Below are positions 55,303 to 64,000 of a stretch of DNA of 64,000 nucleotides, one piece after another. How positions within the stretch are numbered: the stretch's first letter is position 1; each line of letters starts with the position of its first letter. Both the position numbers and the translations under genes were made by a program. The DNA is from Cohnella hashimotonis. Lineage in GTDB: Bacteria; Bacillota; Bacilli; Paenibacillales; Paenibacillaceae. The notes under the pieces were generated by a model. That model saw nothing but the letters and a program-made list of their open reading frames with translations, was not told where the DNA came from and did no database searches. The stretch lies in assembly GCF_030014955.1 (NCBI RefSeq), contig NZ_JAGRPV010000001.1, forward strand, positions 3,782,001-3,846,000, given 5' to 3'.

Positions 55303-56313
55303 TTACTTGGCGATTTTTGCGAAATATTCTAATGTTCTAACCAGTTGTGCGGTGTAAGACATTTCATTATCGTACCAGGCTACCGTTTTTACCAGCTGCT
55401 GGTCGCCAACTGTTAGAACTTTTGTTTGAGTGGCATCAAAAAGAGACCCCAATGTCATTCCTCTAACATCGGAAGATACGATCTCGTCCTCCGTGTATCC
55501 GTACGTTTCTGGATCTGATGCTTTTCTCATAGCGGCGTTAACTTCCTCAACCGTTACCTTGGTGTTCAAAACGGCTACGAGCTCTGTTACGGAGCCTGTT
55601 GCTACAGGTACACGCTGAGATGCGCCATCAAGTTTGCCCTTCAGTTCAGGAAGAACGAGGCCAATGGCTTTAGCAGCACCGGTGGAGTAAGGAACAATGT
55701 TCTCTGCAGCAGCCCGTGCTGCGCGGAAGTTTCCTTTTGACTCTGGCGCATCAAGGGTATTCTGGTTGCCTGTATAGGCGTGAACGGTGGTCATCAACCC
55801 GGACTGAATTCCAAATGTATCGTTCAAGGCTTTAGCCATGGGAGCCAGACAGTTCGTTGTGCAAGAAGCGCCGGAAATGACGGTTTCCGTTCCGTCCAGT
55901 GTTTCATGGTTTACGTTATATACGATGGTCTTCATGTCGCCTGTTGCCGGAGCGGAAATAACGGCCTTCTTTGCTCCGCCTTTCAGATGAAGCTCGGCCT
56001 TTTCTTTGGTAGCGAACAATCCCGTACATTCGAGTACGATATTTACGCCAAGCTCGCCCCAAGGGATTTCTTCAGGGTTGCGTTTGGCCAGCACTTTAAT
56101 TTCTTGACCGTTAACAGTAAAGGCTCCATCATGAACTTCGATGTCACCATGGAAAGTGCCTTGTGTAGTATCATATTTGAGCAGATGCGCCAGCATTTTT
56201 GCGTCTGTTAAATCGTTTATCGCTACAACCTCGATATTTTCCACCTCTTGAATACGACGGAAAGCGAGTCTTCCGATACGCCCAAAACCATTAATGCCTA
56301 CTTTTATTTTCAT
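55303..56313 (-). CDS. gap: Glyceraldehyde-3-phosphate dehydrogenase
   Basis: The protein is 336 residues from the ATG at 56313, preceded by AGGAGGA. It oxidises glyceraldehyde-3-phosphate to 1,3-bisphosphoglycerate with [13 protein letters not shown] is the dinucleotide-binding loop, and Asp in INDLTD favours [20 protein letters not shown] carries the catalytic Cys, and [19 protein letters not shown] closes the catalytic domain. [12 protein letters not shown] and the C-terminus resemble the streptococcal type more than the Bacillus GapA type as I remember them. It stands alone, without the usual cggR-gap-pgk cluster. A strong promoter overlaps a palindrome facing a TetR gene. Confidence 0.95.
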   Translation of the reverse strand: MKIKVGINGFGRIGRLAFRRIQEVENIEVVAINDLTDAKMLAHLLKYDTTQGTFHGDIEVHDGAFTVNGQEIKVLAKRNPEEIPWGELGVNIVLECTGLFATKEKAELHLKGGAKKAVISAPATGDMKTIVYNVNHETLDGTETVISGASCTTNCLAPMAKALNDTFGIQSGLMTTVHAYTGNQNTLDAPESKGNFRAARAAAENIVPYSTGAAKAIGLVLPELKGKLDGASQRVPVATGSVTELVAVLNTKVTVEEVNAAMRKASDPETYGYTEDEIVSSDVRGMTLGSLFDATQTKVLTVGDQQLVKTVAWYDNEMSYTAQLVRTLEYFAKIAK

Positions 56314-56404
56314 TGAATAGTCCTCCTGTTTCGTTCGAAGTAAGGTAAGTACTGAGCCGAAGCCAAACAAGTTTGCGCTTGGAATAGATTTATTTTAAAA
56401 TAAA

Positions 56405-56452
56405 AGATACCGATCGGTCTCTTCACTATATCAGGATTAAAGACGTTGTCAA
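56405..56452 (-). promoter_or_regulatory. gap promoter overlapped by palindromic TetR-type operator
   Basis: On the minus strand the -35 TTGACA (56447-56452) and -10 TATAGT (56425-56430) are spaced by 16 bases. The palindrome AGATACCGATCGGTCTCT (56405-56422), 16 of 18 bases symmetric, starts three bases beyond the -10 and covers the transcription start. A TetR protein bound there should block gap. Confidence 0.65.
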
Positions 56453-56516
56453 GGTTCGGCCGTCAAATTTGATATAATGTTAAATTAGAATAGATTAGGA
56501 TCATTCGGAGGAACCT

Positions 56517-57116
56517 ATGAAAAAAGGAGATCGAACAAGAGAGCACATTATTATGAAATCGGCAGCAATCTTTAATCAGAGAGGTTATGCCGGTACTTCG
56601 TTAAACGATATTATTGCCGACACGGGGATTAAGAAAGGGGGCATCTATCGACATTTTGCAAGTAAAGATGAGATTGCGCTTGAAGCCTACAATTACGCGG
56701 CCAGTTTGGTTAGCGGGAAATTTGCCGAGGCGGTCGACCAAGAGCAGTCTGCGTCAGGGAAGTTACTTGCTTTTTTTCGTGTCTATGAAGATGTTGTCGA
56801 TAATCCGCCATTTATTGGCGGATGCCCCATGCAGAATACAGCAGTGGAAAGTGACGATACACATGCGGAGCTTCGTGATCGGGCAAGGCAAGGGCTGCAT
56901 ACCTATTTGGTTATGATGAAGAATATCATTGTTGACGGGATAAAAAGCGGGGAGTTCAAGGAAGATTTGGATGCGGATGCACTTGCTTCATTTGCCATTT
57001 CCTTGCTTGAAGGAGGCATTTTGCTTAGCAAATTGGAGGGGGATAATAAGCATATGCAAATGAATACAGCATGCTTTGCGTCCTATTTGCAGAATTGTTG
57101 TTTAAGTATTCGTTAA
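56517..57116 (+). CDS. TetR-family transcriptional repressor
   Basis: The protein is 199 residues. The N-terminal TetR HTH is AAIFNQRGYAGTSLNDIIAD followed by TGIKKGGIYRHFASKDE. The C-terminal domain has GGCPMQNTAVESDDTHAELR, typical of the LmrA/YxaF-like group, whose ligands are often flavonoids or drugs. The start has GGAGGA upstream, and a TATAAT sits at 56473-56478. It is divergent from gap, and the palindrome in between is its likely operator. The ligand is unknown. Confidence 0.9.
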   Translation: MKKGDRTREHIIMKSAAIFNQRGYAGTSLNDIIADTGIKKGGIYRHFASKDEIALEAYNYAASLVSGKFAEAVDQEQSASGKLLAFFRVYEDVVDNPPFIGGCPMQNTAVESDDTHAELRDRARQGLHTYLVMMKNIIVDGIKSGEFKEDLDADALASFAISLLEGGILLSKLEGDNKHMQMNTACFASYLQNCCLSIR

Positions 57117-57148
57117 TCTGTGGTCTTCTTTCATTCGCATAAATGATG

Positions 57149-57186
57149 AAGGTGTCCCTTAGTCAATGATTTCGGGACACCTTTTT
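57149..57186. terminator. Bidirectional terminator between tetR and response-regulator genes
   Basis: AAGGTGTCCC and GGGACACCTT form a 10-bp stem followed by T residues on the plus strand. It also covers the last codons of the convergent regulator gene. Confidence 0.8.
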
Positions 57187-57843
57187 CGAACTTACCTTAG
57201 ACATAAATATTCCTTTATCGGACGCATAGGTGACCAGCTCCGTACGATTCTTTAATTTCAATTTAAAAAGAATGTCATTCAGTATAAATTTCACTGTATT
57301 TTCCGGTATGACTAACCGATCGGCGATTTCTTCGATGTTGAATCCTCTGCACAGATTTCTTAATACTGCCGTTTCCATTACACTTAGCAGGGGCTCTGCG
57401 CCATGCGGCATATTCTCGGTAACAAACTGCTTTAAAATTTGATATCCAAGCTCTCTCGGCAGCGTCGCATCTTCGATCAAGAGCGATCTCAGATACTCGT
57501 GAAAGGAAGCTGGATGCAGCGACTTGAGCAAGTAACCTTGCGCCCCGCTTTTCAAAGCTTCAAAAAAATACTCAACGTCAGCGCTTTCCGCTTGCAAAAC
57601 GACTACCATTTGGGGATTCAATTTTTTCATTTCCTGAATGGTCTGCGTACCCTTCATATCGTGAAATTCAACCGCAACAAGCGCCACCTCCGGCTTTAAT
57701 GAACCGGCAAGTGATATCGCATCCCTCCCGCAATCCGTTTCCCCTACAACCTCAAATAGCGGATCCAGCTCCAGCAGGTACTTGATCCGCTCTCTATGTT
57801 CTTGCGACGGTTCTGCAAGCAACACTCTGTTGATTTGGCTCAC
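57163..57843 (-). CDS. LuxR-type response regulator with degenerate receiver
   Basis: The protein is 226 residues from a GTG start. The fold is NarL-like, with a LuxR HTH at about 150-210 (NIEEIADRLVIPENTVKFIL). The receiver lacks its key residues. The acidic pair is Glu11-Pro12, and the phosphoacceptor site in EVALVAVEFHDMKG aligns to Ala57. The strand-4 Thr is Gln, and only the Lys of GYLLKS is kept. It probably cannot be phosphorylated and may respond to protein contact or a small ligand. It lies 143 bases past cydC on the same strand with no kinase nearby. Confidence 0.85.
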   Translation of the reverse strand: MSQINRVLLAEPSQEHRERIKYLLELDPLFEVVGETDCGRDAISLAGSLKPEVALVAVEFHDMKGTQTIQEMKKLNPQMVVVLQAESADVEYFFEALKSGAQGYLLKSLHPASFHEYLRSLLIEDATLPRELGYQILKQFVTENMPHGAEPLLSVMETAVLRNLCRGFNIEEIADRLVIPENTVKFILNDILFKLKLKNRTELVTYASDKGIFMSKVSSKKVSRNH

Positions 57844-57986
57844 CGCTCCACAACCCCTTTATGGAACCTTACACCCTATGCCTGTTGCTATTGTCGCGTA
57901 TTATGCGTTTCAGTCGAATGGCCCGAAGTGGTTATTTTCCTCAAATAATATGACCATTCGGTGTCAACGACATATGATAGCTCTTT

Positions 57987-59714
57987 TTAATCCCCCGTTT
58001 CGCCGATTAATTGTAACTCAACTTGCTTCATTTTATAAAAATAGCCTTTTTGCTCCATCAACGCTGAATACGATCCCGATTCGATCACGCTTCCTTGCTC
58101 CATGACTACAATCTGGTCCATTCCTTCCAAGCCATTAAGCCGATGACAGATTAGCAGTAGTGTATCTTCGGAAGCCTGTTCGTATAGGTGTGACAAAACA
58201 TGTTGCTCTGTCACATAGTCCAGCGAAGATGTCGGCTCATCCAGCAGCCATAGCTTTCCCTTGCGAAGCATGGCTCGCGCCAGGGCCAAGCGCTGTTTTT
58301 CACCATCCGATAAATTTTCTCCCTTTTCGTACACGGGGTCCGTTAATGAAGTGGTCGGCAATTGTACTTTAGCGAGGATATCCAACAGGTCGCCGTCAGA
58401 AAGGTCCTCACCATCCAAGAGCAAGTTATCCCGGATCGTTCCCCGGAAAAAATGACTTTGCTGCAGCACGACATGAGCCGTTTTCCAAATGCTCGACGCC
58501 TCCAGCTCTTGTACCGATATGCCGCTCAGCCGCAAATCCCCGGCCGTCGGCGTACGCAGTTTGAGCAACAACTCGAGCAGCGTGGACTTTCCTGAACCGC
58601 TAGGTCCGACAATCGCCGTTTTGGTTCCCGGCGGAATTTGCAACGAAAAGTTGTTCAACGCCGGTCTCCACTCCCCTTCATACTGAAAGGAAACGCTGGA
58701 TAACTCAATAGAAACGGCAACATCGGCATTCAGCGTGCGACTTGTCTGCACCGGCTGCATGGCAGGCGTCAATACTGCTTCCGTCAGCCGCTTGGCTGCA
58801 TGTTCGCTGTCTTGCTTATATGCCGGCAACGTGGCCATAGCCGCTGCTTCTTCAAATACAGTTAATGAGGCCATGACAAGCATAGCCAGATATACGCCTG
58901 CCAGCGTTCCATCCGATATCAGATAAGCGCCAAGTGCCAGCACCCCCCAGGAAATCAGATAGGCGACAAAGGCATGCATCGATTGTCCGCGCAGCAGTTG
59001 TCCCGCCGCTCGCTGCTGCTTGGCAGCCAATGCGGCAGAAGCTTGTTGAAGTTGCCGCTCCCTCTGCGCAAGCTGGCCATAAACCTTAAGTTCGCGAAAA
59101 CCGTATAACACCTCTGTTACTTCCGTAGACAACAACGCCCGCTGCTTGCGGATATGCCCATTCATATTCCGATATCCCAGCAATACGATTCCCGGCACGA
59201 CCAATACGGTCCCCAGCAGACCGAGCAGCAACAAGCAAGCCATCCAGAAAGAAAAGGAGGCGGCAGCCAGCATTGTCGTCAAGAACACCATGGCAACAAT
59301 GATCGGCGGATAGGCGACGCGTAAAAAATAGTGCTGCAAACTCTCTACATCCCCAACGATTCGCGCAAGCAGATCCCCGCTTCGTTTATTACTTAAAATG
59401 CCCGGCGTTAAAGGAATAAGCTTGGCAAAAAAGGATGTTCGCACACGGCTAAGCATAGAGAATGTCGCTCTGTGCGAATATAAGCGCTCGCCATAACGAC
59501 TCATCGCTCGAATCAAACCAAGCAGCTTGACCAGCGAAGTAAGTACAATCAGCGTATACAGCGGAGGCGCAAACACCGTTTGCGAAATGAGATATCCGCT
59601 TGCGGAAAAGAGGACCACACCAGCAATACCGGCGACAAATCCGCCTAAAATCGAAAGAATAATATCCTTGCGCTCCCGAATCATAGCTTGGGACAAAATA
59701 GCCAACTCGCTCAT
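57987..59714 (-). CDS. cydC: Thiol reductant ABC exporter subunit CydC
   Basis: The protein is 575 residues: six N-terminal membrane helices and a C-terminal ATPase domain with Walker A GPSGSGKST, signature LSDGEKQRLALARAML and Walker B LWLLDEPTSSLD. With CydD it forms the heterodimer that exports glutathione or cysteine and is needed to assemble cytochrome bd. Its ATG overlaps the cydD stop (ATGA). It is the last gene of cydABDC. Confidence 0.93.
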   Translation of the reverse strand: MSELAILSQAMIRERKDIILSILGGFVAGIAGVVLFSASGYLISQTVFAPPLYTLIVLTSLVKLLGLIRAMSRYGERLYSHRATFSMLSRVRTSFFAKLIPLTPGILSNKRSGDLLARIVGDVESLQHYFLRVAYPPIIVAMVFLTTMLAAASFSFWMACLLLLGLLGTVLVVPGIVLLGYRNMNGHIRKQRALLSTEVTEVLYGFRELKVYGQLAQRERQLQQASAALAAKQQRAAGQLLRGQSMHAFVAYLISWGVLALGAYLISDGTLAGVYLAMLVMASLTVFEEAAAMATLPAYKQDSEHAAKRLTEAVLTPAMQPVQTSRTLNADVAVSIELSSVSFQYEGEWRPALNNFSLQIPPGTKTAIVGPSGSGKSTLLELLLKLRTPTAGDLRLSGISVQELEASSIWKTAHVVLQQSHFFRGTIRDNLLLDGEDLSDGDLLDILAKVQLPTTSLTDPVYEKGENLSDGEKQRLALARAMLRKGKLWLLDEPTSSLDYVTEQHVLSHLYEQASEDTLLLICHRLNGLEGMDQIVVMEQGSVIESGSYSALMEQKGYFYKMKQVELQLIGETGD

Positions 59715-61477
59715 CCCGGCACCCCTTTGCGTTGGACATCGACCATCTCTGCATACGCAGGCAGGCGGTGCATAAGCTCGTCGTGATGCCCCGAGCCCGC
59801 TAGGACGCCACGGTCCATAAACAAAATGTTGTCGGCATGTCGAATGGTATACAATCGGTGAGCCACCGTAATCATCGTCGCCGATGTTGCCAAGGTTGCA
59901 ATCGAACGTTGCAGGATATCTTCGGTGAGAAGATCGAGTCCGACGGTCGGCTCATCGAACAAAATAATGGAGGGTCGCTTCAAAAAAGCCCGCGCTACGG
60001 CAAGTCGTTGCTTTTCCCCGCCGGAAAGTCCTCTACCGCCTTCACCGACGGGGGTATCAAATCCCTGCTCCAGTTGGGATACGACCTTCGAAAGACCCGC
60101 GTCCGCAGCCGCCGCCTCGATTTCAGCCCTGGAGACATTCCGCCCGGCACCGATCGCGATATTATCGGCGAAGGTACCTGCAAAAATGTAAGGATGCTGC
60201 GTAATGTAGCTTATATGTTCCAACCATTTCGTCTCATTCTGTTGAGTAAGCGGGTTTCCATTCACCAAAATGGTCCCCGACACCGGTTTTAGTAATCCCG
60301 CTATAAGATGGAGCAAAGTCGTTTTGCCGGATCCGCTATGACCAACAAGGGCAATATGATTTCCCGGTCCGATTGTGATCGAACCTGTATTCAGCTCAAA
60401 TGAGTCGGCTGCATACTGAAACCGGACATTGTCCAGTTCAATGGCGGGCGGCATTGGAAACAGCTTCTTCGGGAATGTCCGGAGCCCGATCGGCTGATCC
60501 TTCGAATCGTTTCTATCGTTCGTGTCCGCGAGCATGGTTTCAACCTTGCGAATGGCCCCCATACTGGTTCGACCATTGTGAAAAGCCGTGCCTGAGCTTT
60601 TCAGCAAGCCGTAAAATTCGGGCACGAGCAACAAAACAAAAAAGGCCGTATGAAACGACATCGATTTGAAGACTAGCAGCTGAATGGCCAGTTCGAGAGC
60701 AACAATCCCGATGCCCAGCATCACAATCGATTCCAACAAGAGTGTATTCGTAAACGCAATCTTCAAAATATCCATCGTGGCGTCGCGGTATCTTAAGCTG
60801 CTGCGTTCGATTTCTTGCTGCTGACGGCGGGCCCGTCCGAATATTTTTAACGTAACGAGCCCTTGAAGGGAATCCAGAAATGTACCGGCAAACTCGGCCA
60901 ACTGCGCATACTTTTCTTCTGATTTATTTTTCGTTTTCAGCCCCACCAAAATCATAAAGATCGGGATAAACGGGGCCGTAACCAGCATGATGATCCCTGA
61001 ATTGGCATGTTGAGCAAACGTAACGACTAAGATCAGAATGGGGATCATGACCGTTTCCACCATACGCGGCATGTATTGACTGAAATAATGATCCGCCTCA
61101 TCCACAGCATCCAGCGCAATACTGACCTTCCCCCCCGTTTGCCCTCGAAGAGAGGAAGACATGGAAGCATTCGTAAAATGCTGAAACACGGCTGCTCGCA
61201 TATTTTTTTTAGCGGTTGCTGCCATTTGCAAACCAACCATCCCGTTCCCATATGACAACAGTGTACGTATCGCCATCACGGCCAGTAAGATGCCGAGCAG
61301 TAGGGCAACCGATGAAAAAGAGGCTTTCTCCACAAAAATCCGCTGGACGGCTTCAGCCAGCAATGCAGCCTGACTTACAATAGCGGCGCCTAGTGCGAGC
61401 GAGATGAATGCCAGGTAAATGAGACGTTTGCGTTGGGCCGTCATCTGTATAGCGATCAAGCTTTTTTTCCCCTCCAC
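59711..61477 (-). CDS. cydD: Thiol reductant ABC exporter subunit CydD
   Basis: The protein is 588 residues from the GTG at 61477, eight bases after AAAGGAG; the TTG three codons earlier touches that site. It has six membrane helices and an ATPase domain with Walker A GHSGSGKTT, signature LSGGEKQRLAVARAFL and IILFDEPTVGLDLL. It pairs with CydC. It lies 42 bases after cydB. Confidence 0.93.
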   Translation of the reverse strand: MEGKKSLIAIQMTAQRKRLIYLAFISLALGAAIVSQAALLAEAVQRIFVEKASFSSVALLLGILLAVMAIRTLLSYGNGMVGLQMAATAKKNMRAAVFQHFTNASMSSSLRGQTGGKVSIALDAVDEADHYFSQYMPRMVETVMIPILILVVTFAQHANSGIIMLVTAPFIPIFMILVGLKTKNKSEEKYAQLAEFAGTFLDSLQGLVTLKIFGRARRQQQEIERSSLRYRDATMDILKIAFTNTLLLESIVMLGIGIVALELAIQLLVFKSMSFHTAFFVLLLVPEFYGLLKSSGTAFHNGRTSMGAIRKVETMLADTNDRNDSKDQPIGLRTFPKKLFPMPPAIELDNVRFQYAADSFELNTGSITIGPGNHIALVGHSGSGKTTLLHLIAGLLKPVSGTILVNGNPLTQQNETKWLEHISYITQHPYIFAGTFADNIAIGAGRNVSRAEIEAAAADAGLSKVVSQLEQGFDTPVGEGGRGLSGGEKQRLAVARAFLKRPSIILFDEPTVGLDLLTEDILQRSIATLATSATMITVAHRLYTIRHADNILFMDRGVLAGSGHHDELMHRLPAYAEMVDVQRKGVPG

Positions 61478-61519
61478 CAGGCTCAACTCCTTTATAGTAA
61501 TAGCCTGCGAGCAATCAGC

Positions 61520-62533
61520 CTATTTTTTCCCTTTCACGTAATCTGCATCGAACAGGAACAGCTTGAAAACCAAAATAAGGGAAGGAATCAATAGACACAT
61601 GCCTCCGATAAATACGACAACCAGCGCGAAGCCCATCGAGGATGAGGTGACGCCGCTCTGAATCGTAATGTAGGGATCAAGAATATAGGGATACTGCCCG
61701 ATCCCGTAAGCGAAAAAAGCACAGAAAAATTGCAGCATGATGCAAACAAAGGCTAACCCATAGCGGCGACCGCGGTATAACAGCCACATCGCAATCATGA
61801 AAAAGGCAACAGAAAGCGCAAGCAGCCACCATAAATCCATCATATTTTGATAATGTCGCTCATTGTGTTGCCCCAAATAGATAAAGGCCGTCAGGGCGAT
61901 AATAATCGTCGGTGTGCTCCAGAACATCGCATAAGTCCGCATAAGCTTTAGCGCAGCTTGATCTTCTGCCCGTGAAGCGTAAAACGCCAGAAAGCAGGCG
62001 CTAATAAACAAGACAGACACAATCGCCAATCCAACGATGCTCCACGACAACGGATTGGTAAATAAAGCCCAGTAATCCAGAGAAACCGTCTGATCCTGCT
62101 TTAAGATAAAGCCGCCCTCAGACAGGGCCAGCGCCACGGACAACGAAGCCGGGATCAGCAATCCCGATGCGCCGTACAAAAACAGATAGACGATATTATT
62201 TTTGGAACCATAGTTTTCAAACGCATAGAACGAACCGCGAATAGCAAGCAGCACGATCGCAATCCCTCCCGGAACGAGCAGCGCCGAGCCGTAGTAATAG
62301 GCTGTATCCGGAAAAAATCCGATCATGCCGATGTAGAAAAAAACGAAAAATACATTCGTGATCTCCCATACGGGTGACAAATAACGAGAAATCAGACGAT
62401 TAATGAGAGGGTCCTGCTTGGTCAGGCGGGCATAAAAGGCAAAGAAACCGGCTCCAAAGTCAATGGAGGCAATAATAAGATACCCGTACAAAAACAGCCA
62501 AAGTACCGAAATTCCAATCAAATCGTAACTCAT
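61520..62533 (-). CDS. cydB: Cytochrome bd ubiquinol oxidase subunit II
   Basis: The protein is 337 residues from the ATG at 62533, which shares one base with the cydA stop (TGATG). It has eight or nine predicted membrane helices and starts with the CydB pattern IGISVLWLFLYGYLIIASID. It forms the membrane quinol oxidase with CydA, a high-affinity oxygen-reducing enzyme for low-oxygen growth. Confidence 0.94.
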   Translation of the reverse strand: MSYDLIGISVLWLFLYGYLIIASIDFGAGFFAFYARLTKQDPLINRLISRYLSPVWEITNVFFVFFYIGMIGFFPDTAYYYGSALLVPGGIAIVLLAIRGSFYAFENYGSKNNIVYLFLYGASGLLIPASLSVALALSEGGFILKQDQTVSLDYWALFTNPLSWSIVGLAIVSVLFISACFLAFYASRAEDQAALKLMRTYAMFWSTPTIIIALTAFIYLGQHNERHYQNMMDLWWLLALSVAFFMIAMWLLYRGRRYGLAFVCIMLQFFCAFFAYGIGQYPYILDPYITIQSGVTSSSMGFALVVVFIGGMCLLIPSLILVFKLFLFDADYVKGKK

Positions 62534-63897
62534 CAGGCATGCGCTCCCTTCCCTGTCCCCTGGTCGCCCGCATGCTGCGCCCACTTCTCCATCTCGGTTT
62601 CTGCCGGATTATTGTTGAATAAGCGCCGAAGCGCAAGAACGCTAAACACGCCTAATACGATGTAGAGAAGAAGGAGAAGGAAAAAAAGAACTCTCACGCT
62701 TGGCGATGTCGTCGCCGCTTCTTCTACACGCATATATCCTCGTAAAATCCACGGCTGCCGCCCCAACTCCGCGTAAAACCAGCCCAGCTCGACTCCCAAA
62801 AATGCGAGCGGCGCACTTAAAGCAAGCATGCGGAGCATCCATTTGTTGTGCTCATTGCGTTTTTTCCACAATGTAAATAGGAAATACAGAACGGATATGC
62901 CCAATAACGCAAACCCGATGCCGGCCATCAAGTCAAAAAAGTAATGTACAAGGAGCGGAGGTTGTTCATCCGGAGGAAATTCATTCAGACCTGTTACTTT
63001 CGCGTTAAAATTTCCAAAAGCCAGGAAGCTGAGAATCTTTGGCAGATGAAGTGCGCCTATTATTTTATGCTCGGCATTAAGCCATCCCAATAGAATCAAA
63101 TCCGCGCCGCGCTCGGTCTCAAAATGCCATTCCGCAGCAGCCAGCTTTTCCGGTTGATGTTCGGCCAAGAACTTGGCGGACACATCTCCGGCAACCGTGT
63201 TTAGTGCGCCGAACAACAGGACAACAGTCATCATAAGCTTCAGTGCTTTTTTGTGATATCCTGTAACGCCCTTTCTAAGCATCGTAAATGCCGCAATCCC
63301 TGCCAGCAAAGCCGCTCCTGTTAAGTAAGCCGAGCTTAATACATGGAACACTTTGGAGAACGTCGCCGTATTCAGCATCGCTTGCACCGGGTTAACGGCT
63401 GTAAATTGTCCGCCTTGTATCGTAAATCCCCCGGGTTGATTCATAAAACCGTTCACAGTCGTGATAAAAACAGCGGACATGCCTGCCCCTGCGACAATGG
63501 GGATCGTGAGCAGCCAATGGATATAGGGGTTCCTGAACCGTTCCCACGTATACAGATAAATGCCTAGAAAGATAGCTTCAAAAAAGAACGCAAACACCTC
63601 CATGAATAACGGAAGCGCAATAACGTTCCCCGCCAACTTCATAAAATTCGGCCACACCAGTGCCAATTGCAGTGAGATCGCCGTACCCGTTACGACACCG
63701 ACCGCGACCGATACAACGAACCCCCGCGCCCACCTCTTAGCCATCAGCGTGTAGTGAGAATCTTGCTTGCGGATGCCGATGAGCTCGGCAATCGCGATCA
63801 TGAGAGGGATACCGACGCCAATCGTCGCGAATATCGCATGGAACCCTAGTGTCATTCCTGTCACCAGCTTGCTCCATAGAACCGTATCAACTTCCAT
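62533..63897 (-). CDS. cydA: Cytochrome bd ubiquinol oxidase subunit I
   Basis: The protein is 454 residues, the short Q-loop length usual in Firmicutes. TLGFHAIFATIGVGIP holds the heme-ligand His near 20. FAFFFEAIFLGIYLYTWERF and ELGRQPWILRGYMRVEEA (the GRQPW motif) are diagnostic. It carries the hemes and oxidises quinol. GGAGGGGAGG precedes the start. It heads the cydABDC operon. Confidence 0.95.
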   Translation of the reverse strand: MEVDTVLWSKLVTGMTLGFHAIFATIGVGIPLMIAIAELIGIRKQDSHYTLMAKRWARGFVVSVAVGVVTGTAISLQLALVWPNFMKLAGNVIALPLFMEVFAFFFEAIFLGIYLYTWERFRNPYIHWLLTIPIVAGAGMSAVFITTVNGFMNQPGGFTIQGGQFTAVNPVQAMLNTATFSKVFHVLSSAYLTGAALLAGIAAFTMLRKGVTGYHKKALKLMMTVVLLFGALNTVAGDVSAKFLAEHQPEKLAAAEWHFETERGADLILLGWLNAEHKIIGALHLPKILSFLAFGNFNAKVTGLNEFPPDEQPPLLVHYFFDLMAGIGFALLGISVLYFLFTLWKKRNEHNKWMLRMLALSAPLAFLGVELGWFYAELGRQPWILRGYMRVEEAATTSPSVRVLFFLLLLLYIVLGVFSVLALRRLFNNNPAETEMEKWAQHAGDQGTGKGAHA

Positions 63898-63939
63898 TCC
63901 TTACTGCCTCCCCTCCAAAGCGATTTGCAATTCGAGTTG

Positions 63940-63967
63940 ATTATATCTCTGTCCTTTTGCAGTTCAA
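63940..63967 (-). promoter_or_regulatory. cydA promoter
   Basis: On the minus strand, -35 TTGAAC (63962-63967) and -10 TATAAT (63940-63945) are 16 bases apart, 43 bases upstream of the cydA start. No Rex-type TTGTGAA palindrome was seen within the window. Confidence 0.6.
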
Positions 63968-64000
63968 GCGCGGTCACATCTTCTCCCTTAATCGTTCAAG

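Overview
The window looks like a chromosomal segment of a Paenibacillaceae bacterium (Paenibacillus or Cohnella type). This rests on the Firmicutes ribosome-binding sites, the repeated YesM/YesN sensor pairs, CUT1 sugar importers without their own ATPase, an S-layer-homology exoenzyme, and a cydABDC operon. No rRNA, tRNA, CRISPR array or insertion sequence was seen. Most of the DNA (about 1-55 kb) is a series of glycan-utilisation loci, nearly all on the minus strand. The last 9 kb hold central and respiratory genes.

Region by region. 1-3.3 kb: a secreted multidomain protein running off the left edge (signal peptide, jelly-roll domain, CBM9-like domain, start of a beta-helix), behind a perfect cre site, and a heparinase II/III-family lyase. 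3.5-9.3 kb: importer operon 1 (two permeases, lipoprotein binding protein, membrane-anchored AraC sensor). 9.6-14.1 kb: a broken DUF1593 gene, then AraC regulator, GH105 hydrolase and an uncharacterised alpha-helical protein. 14.1-21.7 kb: operon 2 (binding protein, two permeases, YesM, YesN, nucleoside-hydrolase-like enzyme). 21.9-27.0 kb: GH78 rhamnosidase, serine hydrolase and a DUF5060/DUF4038 glycosidase. 27.2-30.5 kb: an S-layer-anchored alpha/beta-hydrolase. 30.7-36.5 kb: LacI regulator and a binding-protein/kinase/response-regulator sensing operon. 36.6-43.1 kb: operon 3 (GH35, two permeases, binding protein). 43.4-48.1 kb: secreted GH43 and a cytosolic GH63-like hydrolase. 48.1-55.1 kb: YesN-YesM and operon 4 (two permeases, binding protein). 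55.3-57.1 kb: a GAPDH gene divergent from a TetR regulator. 57.2-63.9 kb: an atypical LuxR-type response regulator and cydABDC.

Working model: secreted and wall-bound enzymes cut plant-type polysaccharide outside the cell. Four CUT1 importers bring in oligosaccharides, energised by an ATPase encoded elsewhere. Cytosolic GH105, GH78, GH35, GH63-like, DUF4038 and heparinase-type enzymes finish the work. GH105, GH78 and the lyases suggest pectin or rhamnogalacturonan, but no substrate is proven by sequence. Each importer has its own sensor, and several promoters carry cre-like sites for CcpA. The most notable regulatory signal is a shared 28-bp element, 23 of 28 identical, at the same distance from the start codons of the operon 2 binding protein and the GH78 operon. 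It is a candidate YesN binding site joining them in one regulon.
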